Source: Candidatus Dojkabacteria bacterium (GTDB taxonomy: Bacteria; Patescibacteriota; Dojkabacteria; SC72; JAFGCJ01). From it: a stretch of DNA of 14,348 nucleotides. A program made the position numbers and the translations under genes. Below are positions 1 to 6,608 of this stretch, in pieces; the stretch's first letter is position 1; each line of letters starts with the position of its first letter. The notes beneath the pieces are model-generated. The model was not told the DNA's origin. It searched no databases and worked only from the letters and a program-made list of their open reading frames with translations. Where the stretch lies: the NCBI GenBank assembly GCA_028696915.1, contig JAQVGB010000021.1, forward strand, positions 1 to 14,348, written 5' to 3'.

Positions 1-602
1 CTGAAACACGGGAACAAACGAAAGCACTGAGGGAACAGCTGGCTGTTTTGGAAGCGAAAAGAGATACATTGGAAGAAATTGATCTGTCCGATCTTGAAGA
101 CCGGCTGGTCACCGTTTCCTCCGTCGTGAAAGACGATATGGATGTTGCAGAACTAGCTATCGAAGTGGAAAACATGGCCGTTTCGCACAATCTTGATCCG
201 CTCACCCAGAACATGTCGAACCAGCAGGACCTTGTATCTCAGCAGTCCGAGGTCGAAACCGGATGGGTCCCGTCGTACGCGAAAGCGATCAGTGGGCCAT
301 TCGGGTTTTCCGGGGCGTTCACCGATGTGATGGCATTCCTATCCGAACTTAGACAGGAAAGTAAGACGATCATGACACTCGGATCTCTCTCGCTATCTCG
401 TGTTCAGGCGGAGGGTGTGCTGACCGATAAGTGGAATATTTCTCTTGTGATCAGCGGCTATACCTCGCCGCCGGCCACGACGGTCCGGGTCGAGGACCGT
501 ATCAACACAAACCTCGACGATGTGTTGTTCGACGAAGTGTACAGACGTACAACCGGTGATCTTCCTGATGAGGATACTCGCCCCACCGGATCTGAGGAAT
601 AA
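1..602 (+). CDS. PilO-like type IV pilus assembly protein, 3' part (5' end outside window)
   Basis: The reading frame is open from the window edge (first full codon at base 3) to a TAA at 600-602, so this is the C-terminal part of a longer protein. The visible N-terminal stretch is charged and heptad-like (many E, K, L), as in the coiled coil of PilO. It is followed by a ferredoxin-like segment with the PilO pattern: a GAFTDVMAFLSELRQ helix, a LGSLSLSR strand and a final WNISLVISGY strand. The last 40 residues are acidic and probably disordered. PilO is an inner-membrane alignment-subcomplex protein of type IV pili, normally paired with PilN and PilM upstream; those would lie left of the window. 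It is the only plus-strand gene here and converges on khpA. A TTG at 48 is an internal codon, not the start. The family call comes from pattern memory; a related periplasmic coiled-coil protein is the main alternative. Confidence 0.62.
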   Translation, partial: ETREQTKALREQLAVLEAKRDTLEEIDLSDLEDRLVTVSSVVKDDMDVAELAIEVENMAVSHNLDPLTQNMSNQQDLVSQQSEVETGWVPSYAKAISGPFGFSGAFTDVMAFLSELRQESKTIMTLGSLSLSRVQAEGVLTDKWNISLVISGYTSPPATTVRVEDRINTNLDDVLFDEVYRRTTGDLPDEDTRPTGSEE

Positions 603-616
603 TGTGCGTGCCGGAT

Positions 617-633
617 ATCGTCTAATCGACGAT
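617..633. terminator. Possible short bidirectional terminator between convergent genes
   Basis: There is a perfect 6-bp inverted repeat, ATCGTC-TAATC-GACGAT, followed on the plus strand by TTCT. It lies between the PilO-like stop and the khpA stop and overlaps the khpA stop codon. The stem is short, half A/T, and the T-tract is poor, so it would be a weak terminator at best. Confidence 0.25.
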
Positions 634-861
634 TTCTAGCCGGACTTTCTTGTTTTCCCTGACCGCCTTGATGCTGAGAACATCTCTGATTGCAGAAATG
701 ATCCTGCCGCCCTTGCCGATGATAAGGCCCTTATCTTCGTCGTGAGCGTAGATGAGGTATTTAACGAACGTTGGATCAGTGGAATCGACCTGTTCTTCTG
801 TTTTAATGTCCTCCGGGTGATTCACAATGTCCTTCAAAATCATCTCTAAAAGGTCCTGCAT
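622..861 (-). CDS. khpA: KhpA-like single KH-domain RNA-binding protein
   Basis: This 79-residue protein is essentially one type II KH domain. The N-terminal helix (MQDLLEMILKDIV) is typical of KhpA/YlqC. The RNA-binding GxxG loop is GKGG at residues 49-52, inside IIGKGGRIISAIRD. The C-terminal VRLEIVD strand ends the fold. In firmicutes KhpA pairs with KhpB/Jag and binds many RNAs, affecting cell division and elongation; that role is inferred here. The frame stays open well upstream into the rpsP tail, but the family begins at the chosen ATG and no Shine-Dalgarno sequence is visible. The gene follows rpsP by 43 nt; rpsP-khpA is a widely conserved pair. It is probably cotranscribed with rpsP. 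Confidence 0.88.
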   Translation of the reverse strand: MQDLLEMILKDIVNHPEDIKTEEQVDSTDPTFVKYLIYAHDEDKGLIIGKGGRIISAIRDVLSIKAVRENKKVRLEIVD

Positions 862-904
862 GATGATAAGTAGTGATATTAGTTGTTTTAACAGGGTCAG
901 TGAT

Positions 905-1393
905 TCACGCTGCTTCTTCTGGTGCAGGCCCGTCTGACTTGCTAACTGATGTAGTTGTTGGATCATCGTGATCCTGAGGATTCTCGTCGGCCACAGGTTT
1001 TTCTTCGTCGGTTTCCTTCTGCTCTTTCTCCGCCGTTTCATCTGCCGGTGATTCGGGGGCATCTGATTCCGTGGCGGAGGTTTCTGCAGAGGCTTTTCGC
1101 TGCTTCGAGGCATTGACGATAGATTCGATCTGTTTCTTCCTGTGGGTCGTTTGTTTGATGACGCCCTCTCTGACGAAAAGATCGTGGACGGTGTCGGTCA
1201 GCACGGCACCGTTTGCAATCCATTGCAAGAGTTTCTCTTTGTCGTACTGCACGGTTGTTGGTTTCGTGCGAGGGTTGTAGTAACCGATCTGATCGATGTA
1301 CTTCCCATCGCGCTTCGAACGAGCCTCTACCGCGACGATGCGGTAGTGCGCCTGATGTTTTCTACCTGTTCGAGTAAGTCTAATCTTTACCAT
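905..1393 (-). CDS. rpsP: 30S ribosomal protein S16 with long acidic C-terminal tail
   Basis: Residues 1-80 are canonical S16: the start MVKIRLTRTGRKHQAHYRIV, then RDGKYIDQIGYYNPR and the WIANGAVLTDTVHDLF helix. S16 binds 16S rRNA and helps assemble the 5' domain of the small subunit. Residues 100-162 form an unusual tail rich in E, D, S, T, A and P, strongly acidic and probably disordered, which doubles the usual length of about 80-90. Such tails occur in some bacterial S16 proteins. The gene is 34 nt downstream of rnc yet has its own good promoter just before the ATG, with the -35 hexamer overlapping the rnc stop codon. No Shine-Dalgarno sequence is present, so translation is probably near-leaderless from that promoter. 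It is followed by khpA. Confidence 0.95.
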   Translation of the reverse strand: MVKIRLTRTGRKHQAHYRIVAVEARSKRDGKYIDQIGYYNPRTKPTTVQYDKEKLLQWIANGAVLTDTVHDLFVREGVIKQTTHRKKQIESIVNASKQRKASAETSATESDAPESPADETAEKEQKETDEEKPVADENPQDHDDPTTTSVSKSDGPAPEEAA

Positions 1394-1402
1394 TGCACGG
1401 CC

Positions 1403-1431
1403 ATTCTAACAGAATAACTATGTATGTTCAA
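1403..1431 (-). promoter_or_regulatory. rpsP promoter, extended -10, near-leaderless
   Basis: On the minus strand there is TTGAAC (plus positions 1426-1431), a 17-nt spacer, and the extended -10 TGTTAGAAT (1403-1411). The last T of the -10 box is followed by 9 nt and then the rpsP ATG. A start site about 7 nt after the -10 box would leave a leader of only about 3 nt. The -35 hexamer overlaps the rnc stop codon. Confidence 0.65.
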
Positions 1432-2144
1432 GCAGTTTTGAAAGGTTTTTGAGCCGTTTTTTTCTTCACCGTCAGTAGTCCCTGGCGGGCTGCGGCCTCC
1501 TCAGCCCTTTGCTTACTGGCACCTGTGCCGCGTCCGAACTCGTCGGGGCCGATGAAAACACCCATCGTGAATTCCTTATTATGATCAGGTCCCTTTTCGG
1601 ACAATAGTTCGTACGTCGGTGTTAATTTGAAGATTTCCTGTGCCAATTCCTGTAGCTGTGTCTTGGGATCGATATCAAGGCGCTGTTCGACGATAGTCTT
1701 GATTTTGGGGAAAAGCACCCGATTGAGGAATGCTTCGCATGTGCGCATTCCTTGGTCAAGATACATTGATCCGAGGATCGATTCGAAGGTGTTTGCGAGA
1801 AGATAGTCCTTTTCACGTCCTCCGGTCTTCTCCTCCCCTTTGCTCATTCTGAGGTGGTTTCCAACCGAAAGTTCTCTAGAAATTTCCGAGAGCGACTCGG
1901 TTTTGACGATAGCTGACCGGAAACTGGTAAGCTCCCCTTCCTGCCGGGACGGATAGTTAACGAACAAATACTTTGAGACCAGGAACTCAAGTACCGCGTC
2001 GCCGAGATACTCTAGCCGCTCGTTGTGTTCGTCAATGTCGTTATTCTCGTTCAGGTATGAACGATGGGTGATTGCCTTGAGGAGCAGTTCCTTGTTTTTG
2101 TAGGCCACGCCCAGCCGTTTTTCCAGTGTTTCGAGAGACGTCAT
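1428..2144 (-). CDS. rnc: Ribonuclease III
   Basis: This 238-residue double-stranded-RNA endonuclease has the usual two-domain plan. The RNase III signature is at about 42-54 (ERLEYLGDAVLEF), giving metal ligands E42, E45 and D49. The second catalytic cluster is LLANTFESILG, with E121 matching E. coli E117; N118 replaces the Asp that E. coli has at 114, a common substitution. Residues 160-228 form a double-stranded-RNA-binding domain ending in the A-rich KQRAEEAAARQGL helix. The enzyme processes 30S pre-rRNA and structured mRNAs as a homodimer. It overlaps the nusB stop by ATGA, which suggests translational coupling, and is followed by rpsP, so the neighbourhood is rRNA maturation and ribosome assembly. 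A short basic tail follows the dsRBD. Confidence 0.97.
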   Translation of the reverse strand: MTSLETLEKRLGVAYKNKELLLKAITHRSYLNENNDIDEHNERLEYLGDAVLEFLVSKYLFVNYPSRQEGELTSFRSAIVKTESLSEISRELSVGNHLRMSKGEEKTGGREKDYLLANTFESILGSMYLDQGMRTCEAFLNRVLFPKIKTIVEQRLDIDPKTQLQELAQEIFKLTPTYELLSEKGPDHNKEFTMGVFIGPDEFGRGTGASKQRAEEAAARQGLLTVKKKTAQKPFKTA

Positions 2145-2584
2145 GCTGTTTTCTTTTTCTCATATAATGATCCCAACACTCCGTTGACGAACTTCGCGCT
2201 GGCATCACTTCCAAACTCCTTGGCGATCTCGATTGCCTCGTCGATCGCGACCTTCGGCGGCGTCGTATCTGAAAGAAATCCCTCCCAGATAGCAATTCTC
2301 AGGATCTCAAGGTCGACTTTCTGTATCTGTTCGATTGGCCACTGCGGAGCGTACCGTCGAATGATGTCATCCGTTTCTGCGCTACTGCTACTGACGCCGT
2401 TAACAAGTGCGACCGCGAGCTCTTTGTCAAATTCAGTTATTTCCTCTGACGACTGTGCGAATTCCTGAAGAACAGAGGGGTCGACGACCTCGACCGTGCC
2501 GTCAGGTGCGCGAAAGTGACGAGAGAACAGGAACTGTAGGGCGATGATTCTTGAATGGTGTCGCGGGTCAGTCTTTGTTTTCAT
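2141..2584 (-). CDS. nusB: Transcription antitermination factor NusB
   Basis: This 147-residue all-helical protein matches NusB in length and in its two landmarks: the N-terminal SRIIALQFLFSRHF helix with R and F positions used for boxA RNA and S10 (NusE) contact, and the C-terminal PPKVAIDEAIEIAKEFGSD-ASAKFVNGVLG block. NusB with S10 binds boxA of rRNA leaders and helps RNA polymerase avoid early termination. The start ATG lies 17 nt inside the end of rpmF and the stop overlaps the rnc start by ATGA, so the three genes are tightly coupled. No Shine-Dalgarno sequence is visible; translation probably depends on ribosomes arriving from rpmF. Confidence 0.94.
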   Translation of the reverse strand: MKTKTDPRHHSRIIALQFLFSRHFRAPDGTVEVVDPSVLQEFAQSSEEITEFDKELAVALVNGVSSSSAETDDIIRRYAPQWPIEQIQKVDLEILRIAIWEGFLSDTTPPKVAIDEAIEIAKEFGSDASAKFVNGVLGSLYEKKKTA

Positions 2585-2831
2585 GGGCTTTTTCTGTCGA
2601 CGGACTCTTCACAACGGTCGCATTTTTCGCACGAGAGGACCGTGTACCCTTTTGTTCTGCAGGGATCTTTTCCGTGGGGCCGTAGGCGCCGCAGAACGGA
2701 CACCTGAAATGAGGACGCTTGAGGCGGCTACATTTCGGACAAGGCGCAAGGGCCGGTTCCCGTAGGAAATCGTGCGCGCGCCGTCTGTTCTTTCGAGCTT
2801 TAGAAACTTTTCGCTTAGGTAATGCTCCCAT
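2568..2831 (-). CDS. rpmF: 50S ribosomal protein L32 (zinc-binding form)
   Basis: The N-terminus MGALPKRKVSKARKNRRRAHD is the diagnostic L32 start, which fixes the initiation codon. Two CxxC pairs (C31/C34 and C44/C47) form the zinc ribbon. Residues 50-87 are a longer, S/T/K-rich tail than the 55-60 residues usual for L32. L32 sits on the large subunit near the exit tunnel. A near-consensus promoter lies immediately upstream and leaves only about 3 nt of leader, and no Shine-Dalgarno site exists. The stop overlaps nusB by 17 nt. The gene heads the rpmF-nusB-rnc unit. Confidence 0.93.
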   Translation of the reverse strand: MGALPKRKVSKARKNRRRAHDFLREPALAPCPKCSRLKRPHFRCPFCGAYGPTEKIPAEQKGTRSSRAKNATVVKSPSTEKAHENKD

Positions 2832-2840
2832 TTCTGTGCG

Positions 2841-2868
2841 ATTATAGCATGGGGGGGCTATTAGTCAA
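2841..2868 (-). promoter_or_regulatory. rpmF promoter, near-consensus, extended -10, near-leaderless
   Basis: The minus strand reads TTGACT (2863-2868), a 16-nt spacer holding a run of seven C, then TGCTATAAT (2841-2849), an exact TATAAT with an extended TG. Nine nucleotides separate the -10 box from the rpmF ATG. This is the strongest promoter-like sequence in the window and probably drives rpmF-nusB-rnc. Confidence 0.75.
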
Positions 2869-2902
2869 ACAAAAGAACTGCCGGTTTAGGTCCCGCGCTT
2901 GT

Positions 2903-5602
2903 CTAGACTGACGCCGAACGTAAAAAGTCGGTTTGGAACAGGAACGAGTCTCCGGGCTTTATCGAGTGTTCAAGCAGTTTTTGGGCTATGAGGGATTCGA
3001 TGTTGTCTTGAATGTACCGTCGTAGTGGTCGTGCACCGAGGCCGGGTTGGAATGCATTTCGTGCTATGGCTTGAGGGAGTGATTCATCCCAGTCAAGCGT
3101 GACCTCCTTTTCCTTGAGCCGGTCTTTGAGCTCTTTGAGAAGCAGTTCGGCGATCGCGGCAAGATTCTCCGAAGAATGCGGCGAAAAAACCACTATTTTG
3201 TCGAAACGGTTCAGGAATTCGACTCTGATAGTATCTCTCAATTCGGAAAGCACCTGTTCCTTCGACTCTTCAAACAATGCATTGTCCCGCTCAAGAGTGT
3301 CGAGGAGGGTTTTGCTTCCGATGTTGCTCGTCGCGATAATAATTGTGTTATCGAAACTGACTGTTTCCCCTTTCGCATTTGTCATGTGGCCCTCGTCAAG
3401 CACCTGCAGGAAAAGATCAAGTATGTGCGGATGGGATTTCTCCATCTCATCCAGTAGAACGACCGAGTACGGGTTCCGCTGGACAAGGTCCAGAAACGTC
3501 GTTGTCGGACCGGAGGAAGCATTGTCTTCAGCCGACCCGAGAAAACGGCTGATGCTTGAAATATCTTTAAACTCAGACATATCGAGCCGTATAAGTTCAT
3601 GCTTTTCCCCGAAGTACACATCGCCGACTGTCTTTGCGAGATAGGTCTTGCCTACTCCCGTAGGACCGAGGAACAAAAACGACCCGATTGGTTTGCGGGG
3701 GTCGCGGATACCGGTGCGGGAGCGCTTGAGTGCTTCCACAATCTGGTGCACGGCTTCGTCCTGCCCGATGACGCGGCTTTTGATGTCTGTTTCGAGGTTC
3801 ATAAGGCGTGTCGCTTCTTCAACAGTTACCTCCTCTACCGGGATGTCGATTCGCTGTGAGACCGACTGGGCGACTCGCCGTTCGGTCAGCACAACGACCT
3901 TGTCTTTGTGAGCTGACGCACATGCCGCCTCAATGATGTTCACGGCGCTGTCAGGCAGTTTCCGGTCATGCACATACCGCTGTGCAAGCTCTACAGCGGA
4001 GAGTATTGCGGGAAAGGTGATTTTAAGCTGGTACTGGCGCTCGAGCGATTCTATCATGGTCAATATGATATTGAATGCCGCATCCGTTGTAACTTCGTGA
4101 ATTTCGACCATCTCGAATGACTGCTGGAGCGATCCACGGGACTGGATGAATTTTTTGTAGTCGGCATAGGTGATTGTTCCGACAATGGGGAAGCTGCTTT
4201 CCATGATGTAGGGCAAGAGGATCCCTGCCAGCGAGTGTTTGCTCTCTTGTCCCTGTACGGCGACAATTTCCTGGATCTCGTCGATGAAAAGAATGGTGTT
4301 TCCTGCCCGCTCAAGTTCCTGCATTGTCTGCTGGACCAGTGTCTCAAGATTACCGTATGCCGGCCCTGCCGCGATGAGACCGTTGATATCGAGCTGAATG
4401 ACCCGCATTCCTTTGATCGCCGGTGGGACCGTGCCTCGGTTCAGGCGTTCGGCTATACCCTTTGCAATGCTTGTTTTTCCGGTTCCGCTTTCTCCCACGA
4501 GCAGAACATTATGTTTAGATGCTTTGCTGAGAATGGAGAGCACCTCTTCGAGCTCCGTTTCGTGACCAATGCCGTAGTGTCCACCCTTCCGTGACAGCTC
4601 CTGAGTGAGGTCACGGCTGTAGTGGCTCAGGACGAATGTGTAGCCATAGATCCATGATCGTGCAATCCCCCCGGTGGGAATGTAGGGAACGCGCGGATTG
4701 AAAATCCGGGTTTCCTCTACCCCGGTTTCTTTTATTTGAATCCAGGCGGCGACGTAGCGAAGAAGTTCAATGTTCAATCGTTTCTTTTGCAGGAACGTCA
4801 TCAATGCGGGAAAGACTTTGAAAAGTGCAATGAGCAGATGTTCCGGATCGACGGTTGGACTTTCGGCCAGGACTGCCTCCTGTGCCGCATACACGAGAAG
4901 GCTTCGTGCGGCGGTTATTTCGTAAACTGGAAGGTGTTTCCGGTCTGCCGTTTTTTTGAGGCTGGACGACTGCGGATCAATATTCAGCCGGTCAAGGATC
5001 AGCTGTCCGCGAGGACTGTTGATCACATTCCAAAACAGTGTATGCATATCGATGTGTTTATCTTTGACCGCAGAGAACAGCAGTTCATACGCATCATGCT
5101 GGAGAACGTCGGGAATACTGCGTGTTGTTCGTTTGGAAAGTCCCAGGTCTCCCTTCTTCATCGTTTTCACATCGTGTTCCGAAAACTGTACAGACGGTGC
5201 TATCCGCGCCGAGGTGGTGATTGATTTGTACGTTTCGTGCCATAGGATCATTGCTCCCCACACCGCCAGCCAGAACGTGAGGTTGGTAAGCCAGGCGGGC
5301 AGGAACGCGGAAACCGATTGGGATTGAGCGATAGCGGTGGCAAAATCGGTGATATAGATAAGGGATGTCAGTATTCCCGGAATCATCAGCGCAAGACCGA
5401 TCGAATTCTTTGCTTTTCTGACAATATGGCGGATTGGGAATTCGATGGAGAGACGATCGAGAACGGTGGTGCGCACCATAAGAAGCTCGCGGGTCGTTAT
5501 GAGAAATGGCTCGTACCGTTCCTGGATGAGCAGGGGAAGTGTTTTATCCAGCAGACCATAATACTCTTTCTGCTTGTCATGGTAGCCGAGAACTGTTTTC
5601 AT
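2903..5602 (-). CDS. Membrane-anchored Clp-family AAA+ ATPase with two AAA modules
   Basis: This 899-residue protein has ClpA/B/C-type architecture with an added anchor. Residues 1-130 carry two hydrophobic segments (about 68-92 and 103-122), predicting membrane insertion with both ends on one side. Residues 165-290 resemble a diverged Clp N-domain. AAA1 has Walker A GESGTGKT at 370-377 and Walker B ILFIDE at 437-442; AAA2 has GPTGVGKT at 646-653, VVLLDE at 714-719, and FLNRF with a putative arginine finger at 799. No coiled-coil M-domain separates them. The AAA2 segment that normally holds the GYVG pore loop reads GSAEDNASSGPTT, without an aromatic residue. No IGF/VGF ClpP-docking loop is visible. 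The likely role is ATP-driven remodelling or extraction of membrane-associated proteins, without ClpP; this is inference. It follows a small membrane protein gene by 8 nt. I leave the symbol blank because it is neither plain clpB nor clpC. Confidence 0.88.
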   Translation of the reverse strand: MKTVLGYHDKQKEYYGLLDKTLPLLIQERYEPFLITTRELLMVRTTVLDRLSIEFPIRHIVRKAKNSIGLALMIPGILTSLIYITDFATAIAQSQSVSAFLPAWLTNLTFWLAVWGAMILWHETYKSITTSARIAPSVQFSEHDVKTMKKGDLGLSKRTTRSIPDVLQHDAYELLFSAVKDKHIDMHTLFWNVINSPRGQLILDRLNIDPQSSSLKKTADRKHLPVYEITAARSLLVYAAQEAVLAESPTVDPEHLLIALFKVFPALMTFLQKKRLNIELLRYVAAWIQIKETGVEETRIFNPRVPYIPTGGIARSWIYGYTFVLSHYSRDLTQELSRKGGHYGIGHETELEEVLSILSKASKHNVLLVGESGTGKTSIAKGIAERLNRGTVPPAIKGMRVIQLDINGLIAAGPAYGNLETLVQQTMQELERAGNTILFIDEIQEIVAVQGQESKHSLAGILLPYIMESSFPIVGTITYADYKKFIQSRGSLQQSFEMVEIHEVTTDAAFNIILTMIESLERQYQLKITFPAILSAVELAQRYVHDRKLPDSAVNIIEAACASAHKDKVVVLTERRVAQSVSQRIDIPVEEVTVEEATRLMNLETDIKSRVIGQDEAVHQIVEALKRSRTGIRDPRKPIGSFLFLGPTGVGKTYLAKTVGDVYFGEKHELIRLDMSEFKDISSISRFLGSAEDNASSGPTTTFLDLVQRNPYSVVLLDEMEKSHPHILDLFLQVLDEGHMTNAKGETVSFDNTIIIATSNIGSKTLLDTLERDNALFEESKEQVLSELRDTIRVEFLNRFDKIVVFSPHSSENLAAIAELLLKELKDRLKEKEVTLDWDESLPQAIARNAFQPGLGARPLRRYIQDNIESLIAQKLLEHSIKPGDSFLFQTDFLRSASV

Positions 5603-5609
5603 GGAAATG

Positions 5610-5615
5610 ATTATG
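5610..5615 (-). promoter_or_regulatory. Possible internal -10 box before the Clp gene
   Basis: CATAAT (minus strand) ends 7 nt before the ATG of the Clp gene and overlaps the stop of the upstream membrane protein gene. It has the same spacing as the clearer leaderless promoters in the window, but there is no TGn extension and no -35 match. Confidence 0.22.
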
Positions 5616-5997
5616 TAAAGGGTGTCTTAAGGAGGAAGATCAGCGAAATGCCCGGCAGAACTGCCCAGAGGATCACACATACGGCAAGGATCAGCATACA
5701 TGTCAGGGTCAAAAGCATAGCAAACGGAAGGTACAGCAACCGCATTGCGATCCCGAAACCTCGTCCGACCCAAGAGGGATCTCGGTGCCACGGGACAAAG
5801 ATTGTACGTATGAGCAGGCTTATCGAGAGTGTATCATCTGAAATGACGAGGATGCGGTGGAATAGTCCGACGTACCGTGAGGGCATCTCGATGTACCACC
5901 AGTGAAAAAAGGAGACAATTTCATCAATGACCGCCTGTGACGATATGAATACACGCCGTGGCTGAGTAAGGGCAGTTGTCTGTCCGCTGGAGAACAT
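5611..5997 (-). CDS. Small membrane protein upstream of the Clp ATPase, unknown function
   Basis: This is a 128-residue protein. Residues 1-45 are soluble with an aromatic patch (FFHWWYIEMP, 30-39). Residues 55-72 contain a LLIRTIFVPWHRD element, and residues 83-124 are almost entirely hydrophobic, enough for two membrane spans or a re-entrant hairpin. I recognise the pattern (aromatic WWY, then LL.T.F.PW and basic residues, then a hydrophobic C-terminus) as a hypothetical family seen beside Clp-type ATPases in CPR genomes, but I know no function. The gene ends 8 nt before the Clp ATPase, so the two are cotranscribed and may form a membrane complex. It has its own extended -10 box 6 nt before the ATG, which supports the start. 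Confidence 0.8.
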   Translation of the reverse strand: MFSSGQTTALTQPRRVFISSQAVIDEIVSFFHWWYIEMPSRYVGLFHRILVISDDTLSISLLIRTIFVPWHRDPSWVGRGFGIAMRLLYLPFAMLLTLTCMLILAVCVILWAVLPGISLIFLLKTPFT

Positions 5998-6003
5998 AAA
6001 TCT

Positions 6004-6012
6004 ATTCTAGCA
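6004..6012 (-). promoter_or_regulatory. Extended -10 promoter of the membrane protein/Clp unit, leaderless
   Basis: TGCTAGAAT on the minus strand is followed by 6 nt and the ATG. Transcription would begin at or next to the A of the start codon. No -35 match is visible, as expected for an extended -10 promoter. It sits in the gap of about 40 nt after rsmD. Confidence 0.55.
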
Positions 6013-6037
6013 TTCAAGCGACGGGTACGCCATCCCG

Positions 6038-6604
6038 CTAACGTATAGCATGAAAACACCTCGCAGTCCACAGGGAGATGGTATTGCTTCCGAAGTGACG
6101 TTGATCGATAAGGATCAGCTGGTTGTTGTCGGGGATATCTATTCGCCGGGGATGTTTGATGATGATCGCTCCGCGGTTATCAAGTACCGGTTCAGTGGCG
6201 TTCAGAAGACGCGCCATCCGGTGCTGGCCTTCTTTGTAGAATTCATAGGGAGGATCGGCGAAAACTATATCGAAGGATCCAGGCTCCGCGTCCTCCAGGA
6301 ACTGAAATGCCTTGCGTCTGAGCACGGTTGCTTTTTCCTGAAGTCGCGTCTTGACCAGGTTCGCTTTGATATCAATGACCGCGTAGCTTGAATTATCGAT
6401 AAATGTGCACTCACGCGCTCCTCGTGAAAGCGCTTCAATCCCGAATGATCCCGAACCGGCGTAAAGATCGAGAATACGCTTGTCGACAATGTCACTGCCG
6501 ATTATTGAGAAAATACTCGATTTTGCCCGGTCGCTTACGGGCTTTGCCCGGTGGGGCACGTTCAGTGGTATTCCCTTTGCGCTTCCGGTAATGATCCGTA
6601 CCAT
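6038..6604 (-). CDS. rsmD: 16S rRNA (guanine(966)-N2)-methyltransferase RsmD
   Basis: This 188-residue SAM-dependent methyltransferase starts with the family opening MVRIITGSAKGIPL. It has the SAM motif I LDLYAGSGSFGIEALSRGA at about 45-63, the acidic motif II end TFID at 67-70 and the catalytic DPPY at 117-120. In E. coli RsmD methylates G966 of 16S rRNA on assembled 30S particles. The frame is open far upstream, but that part overlaps the FemAB-like gene in another frame and shows no similarity to the family, so I place the start at 6604. This leaves a 4-nt gap after the FemAB-like stop. No Shine-Dalgarno sequence is visible; translation is probably coupled to the preceding gene. Confidence 0.93.
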   Translation of the reverse strand: MVRIITGSAKGIPLNVPHRAKPVSDRAKSSIFSIIGSDIVDKRILDLYAGSGSFGIEALSRGARECTFIDNSSYAVIDIKANLVKTRLQEKATVLRRKAFQFLEDAEPGSFDIVFADPPYEFYKEGQHRMARLLNATEPVLDNRGAIIIKHPRRIDIPDNNQLILIDQRHFGSNTISLWTARCFHAIR

Positions 6605-6608
6605 GATG

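Noticed and set aside
862..1113. The khpA frame stays open for 84 codons upstream, across the acidic tail of rpsP, which could suggest an S16-KH frameshift fusion.
   Set aside because: The added residues are a basic, low-complexity shadow of the acidic tail codons, KhpA proteins start at the ATG at 861, and I see no convincing slippery site plus stem at the junction.
2851..2857. A run of seven G on the plus strand between rpmF and the Clp gene.
   Set aside because: It is simply the spacer of the rpmF promoter; there are no further G-runs nearby for a quadruplex.
2870..2902. A possible terminator after the Clp gene.
   Set aside because: No stem of useful length followed by a T-tract could be drawn; only scattered GC-rich bases near a TTCTTTTG stretch.
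3099..5327. Several long plus-strand open frames opposite the Clp gene (up to 181 codons).
   Set aside because: They are antisense shadows of a strongly conserved gene, rich in Ser/Arg/Cys as such shadows are, and contain no recognisable domain.
5629..5905. A plus-strand AAGGAGG followed by an ATG and an 85-codon frame opposite the small membrane protein gene.
   Set aside because: The spacing of 12 nt is too long, the product is low-complexity and basic, and the opposite strand has a well-supported membrane protein with its own promoter.
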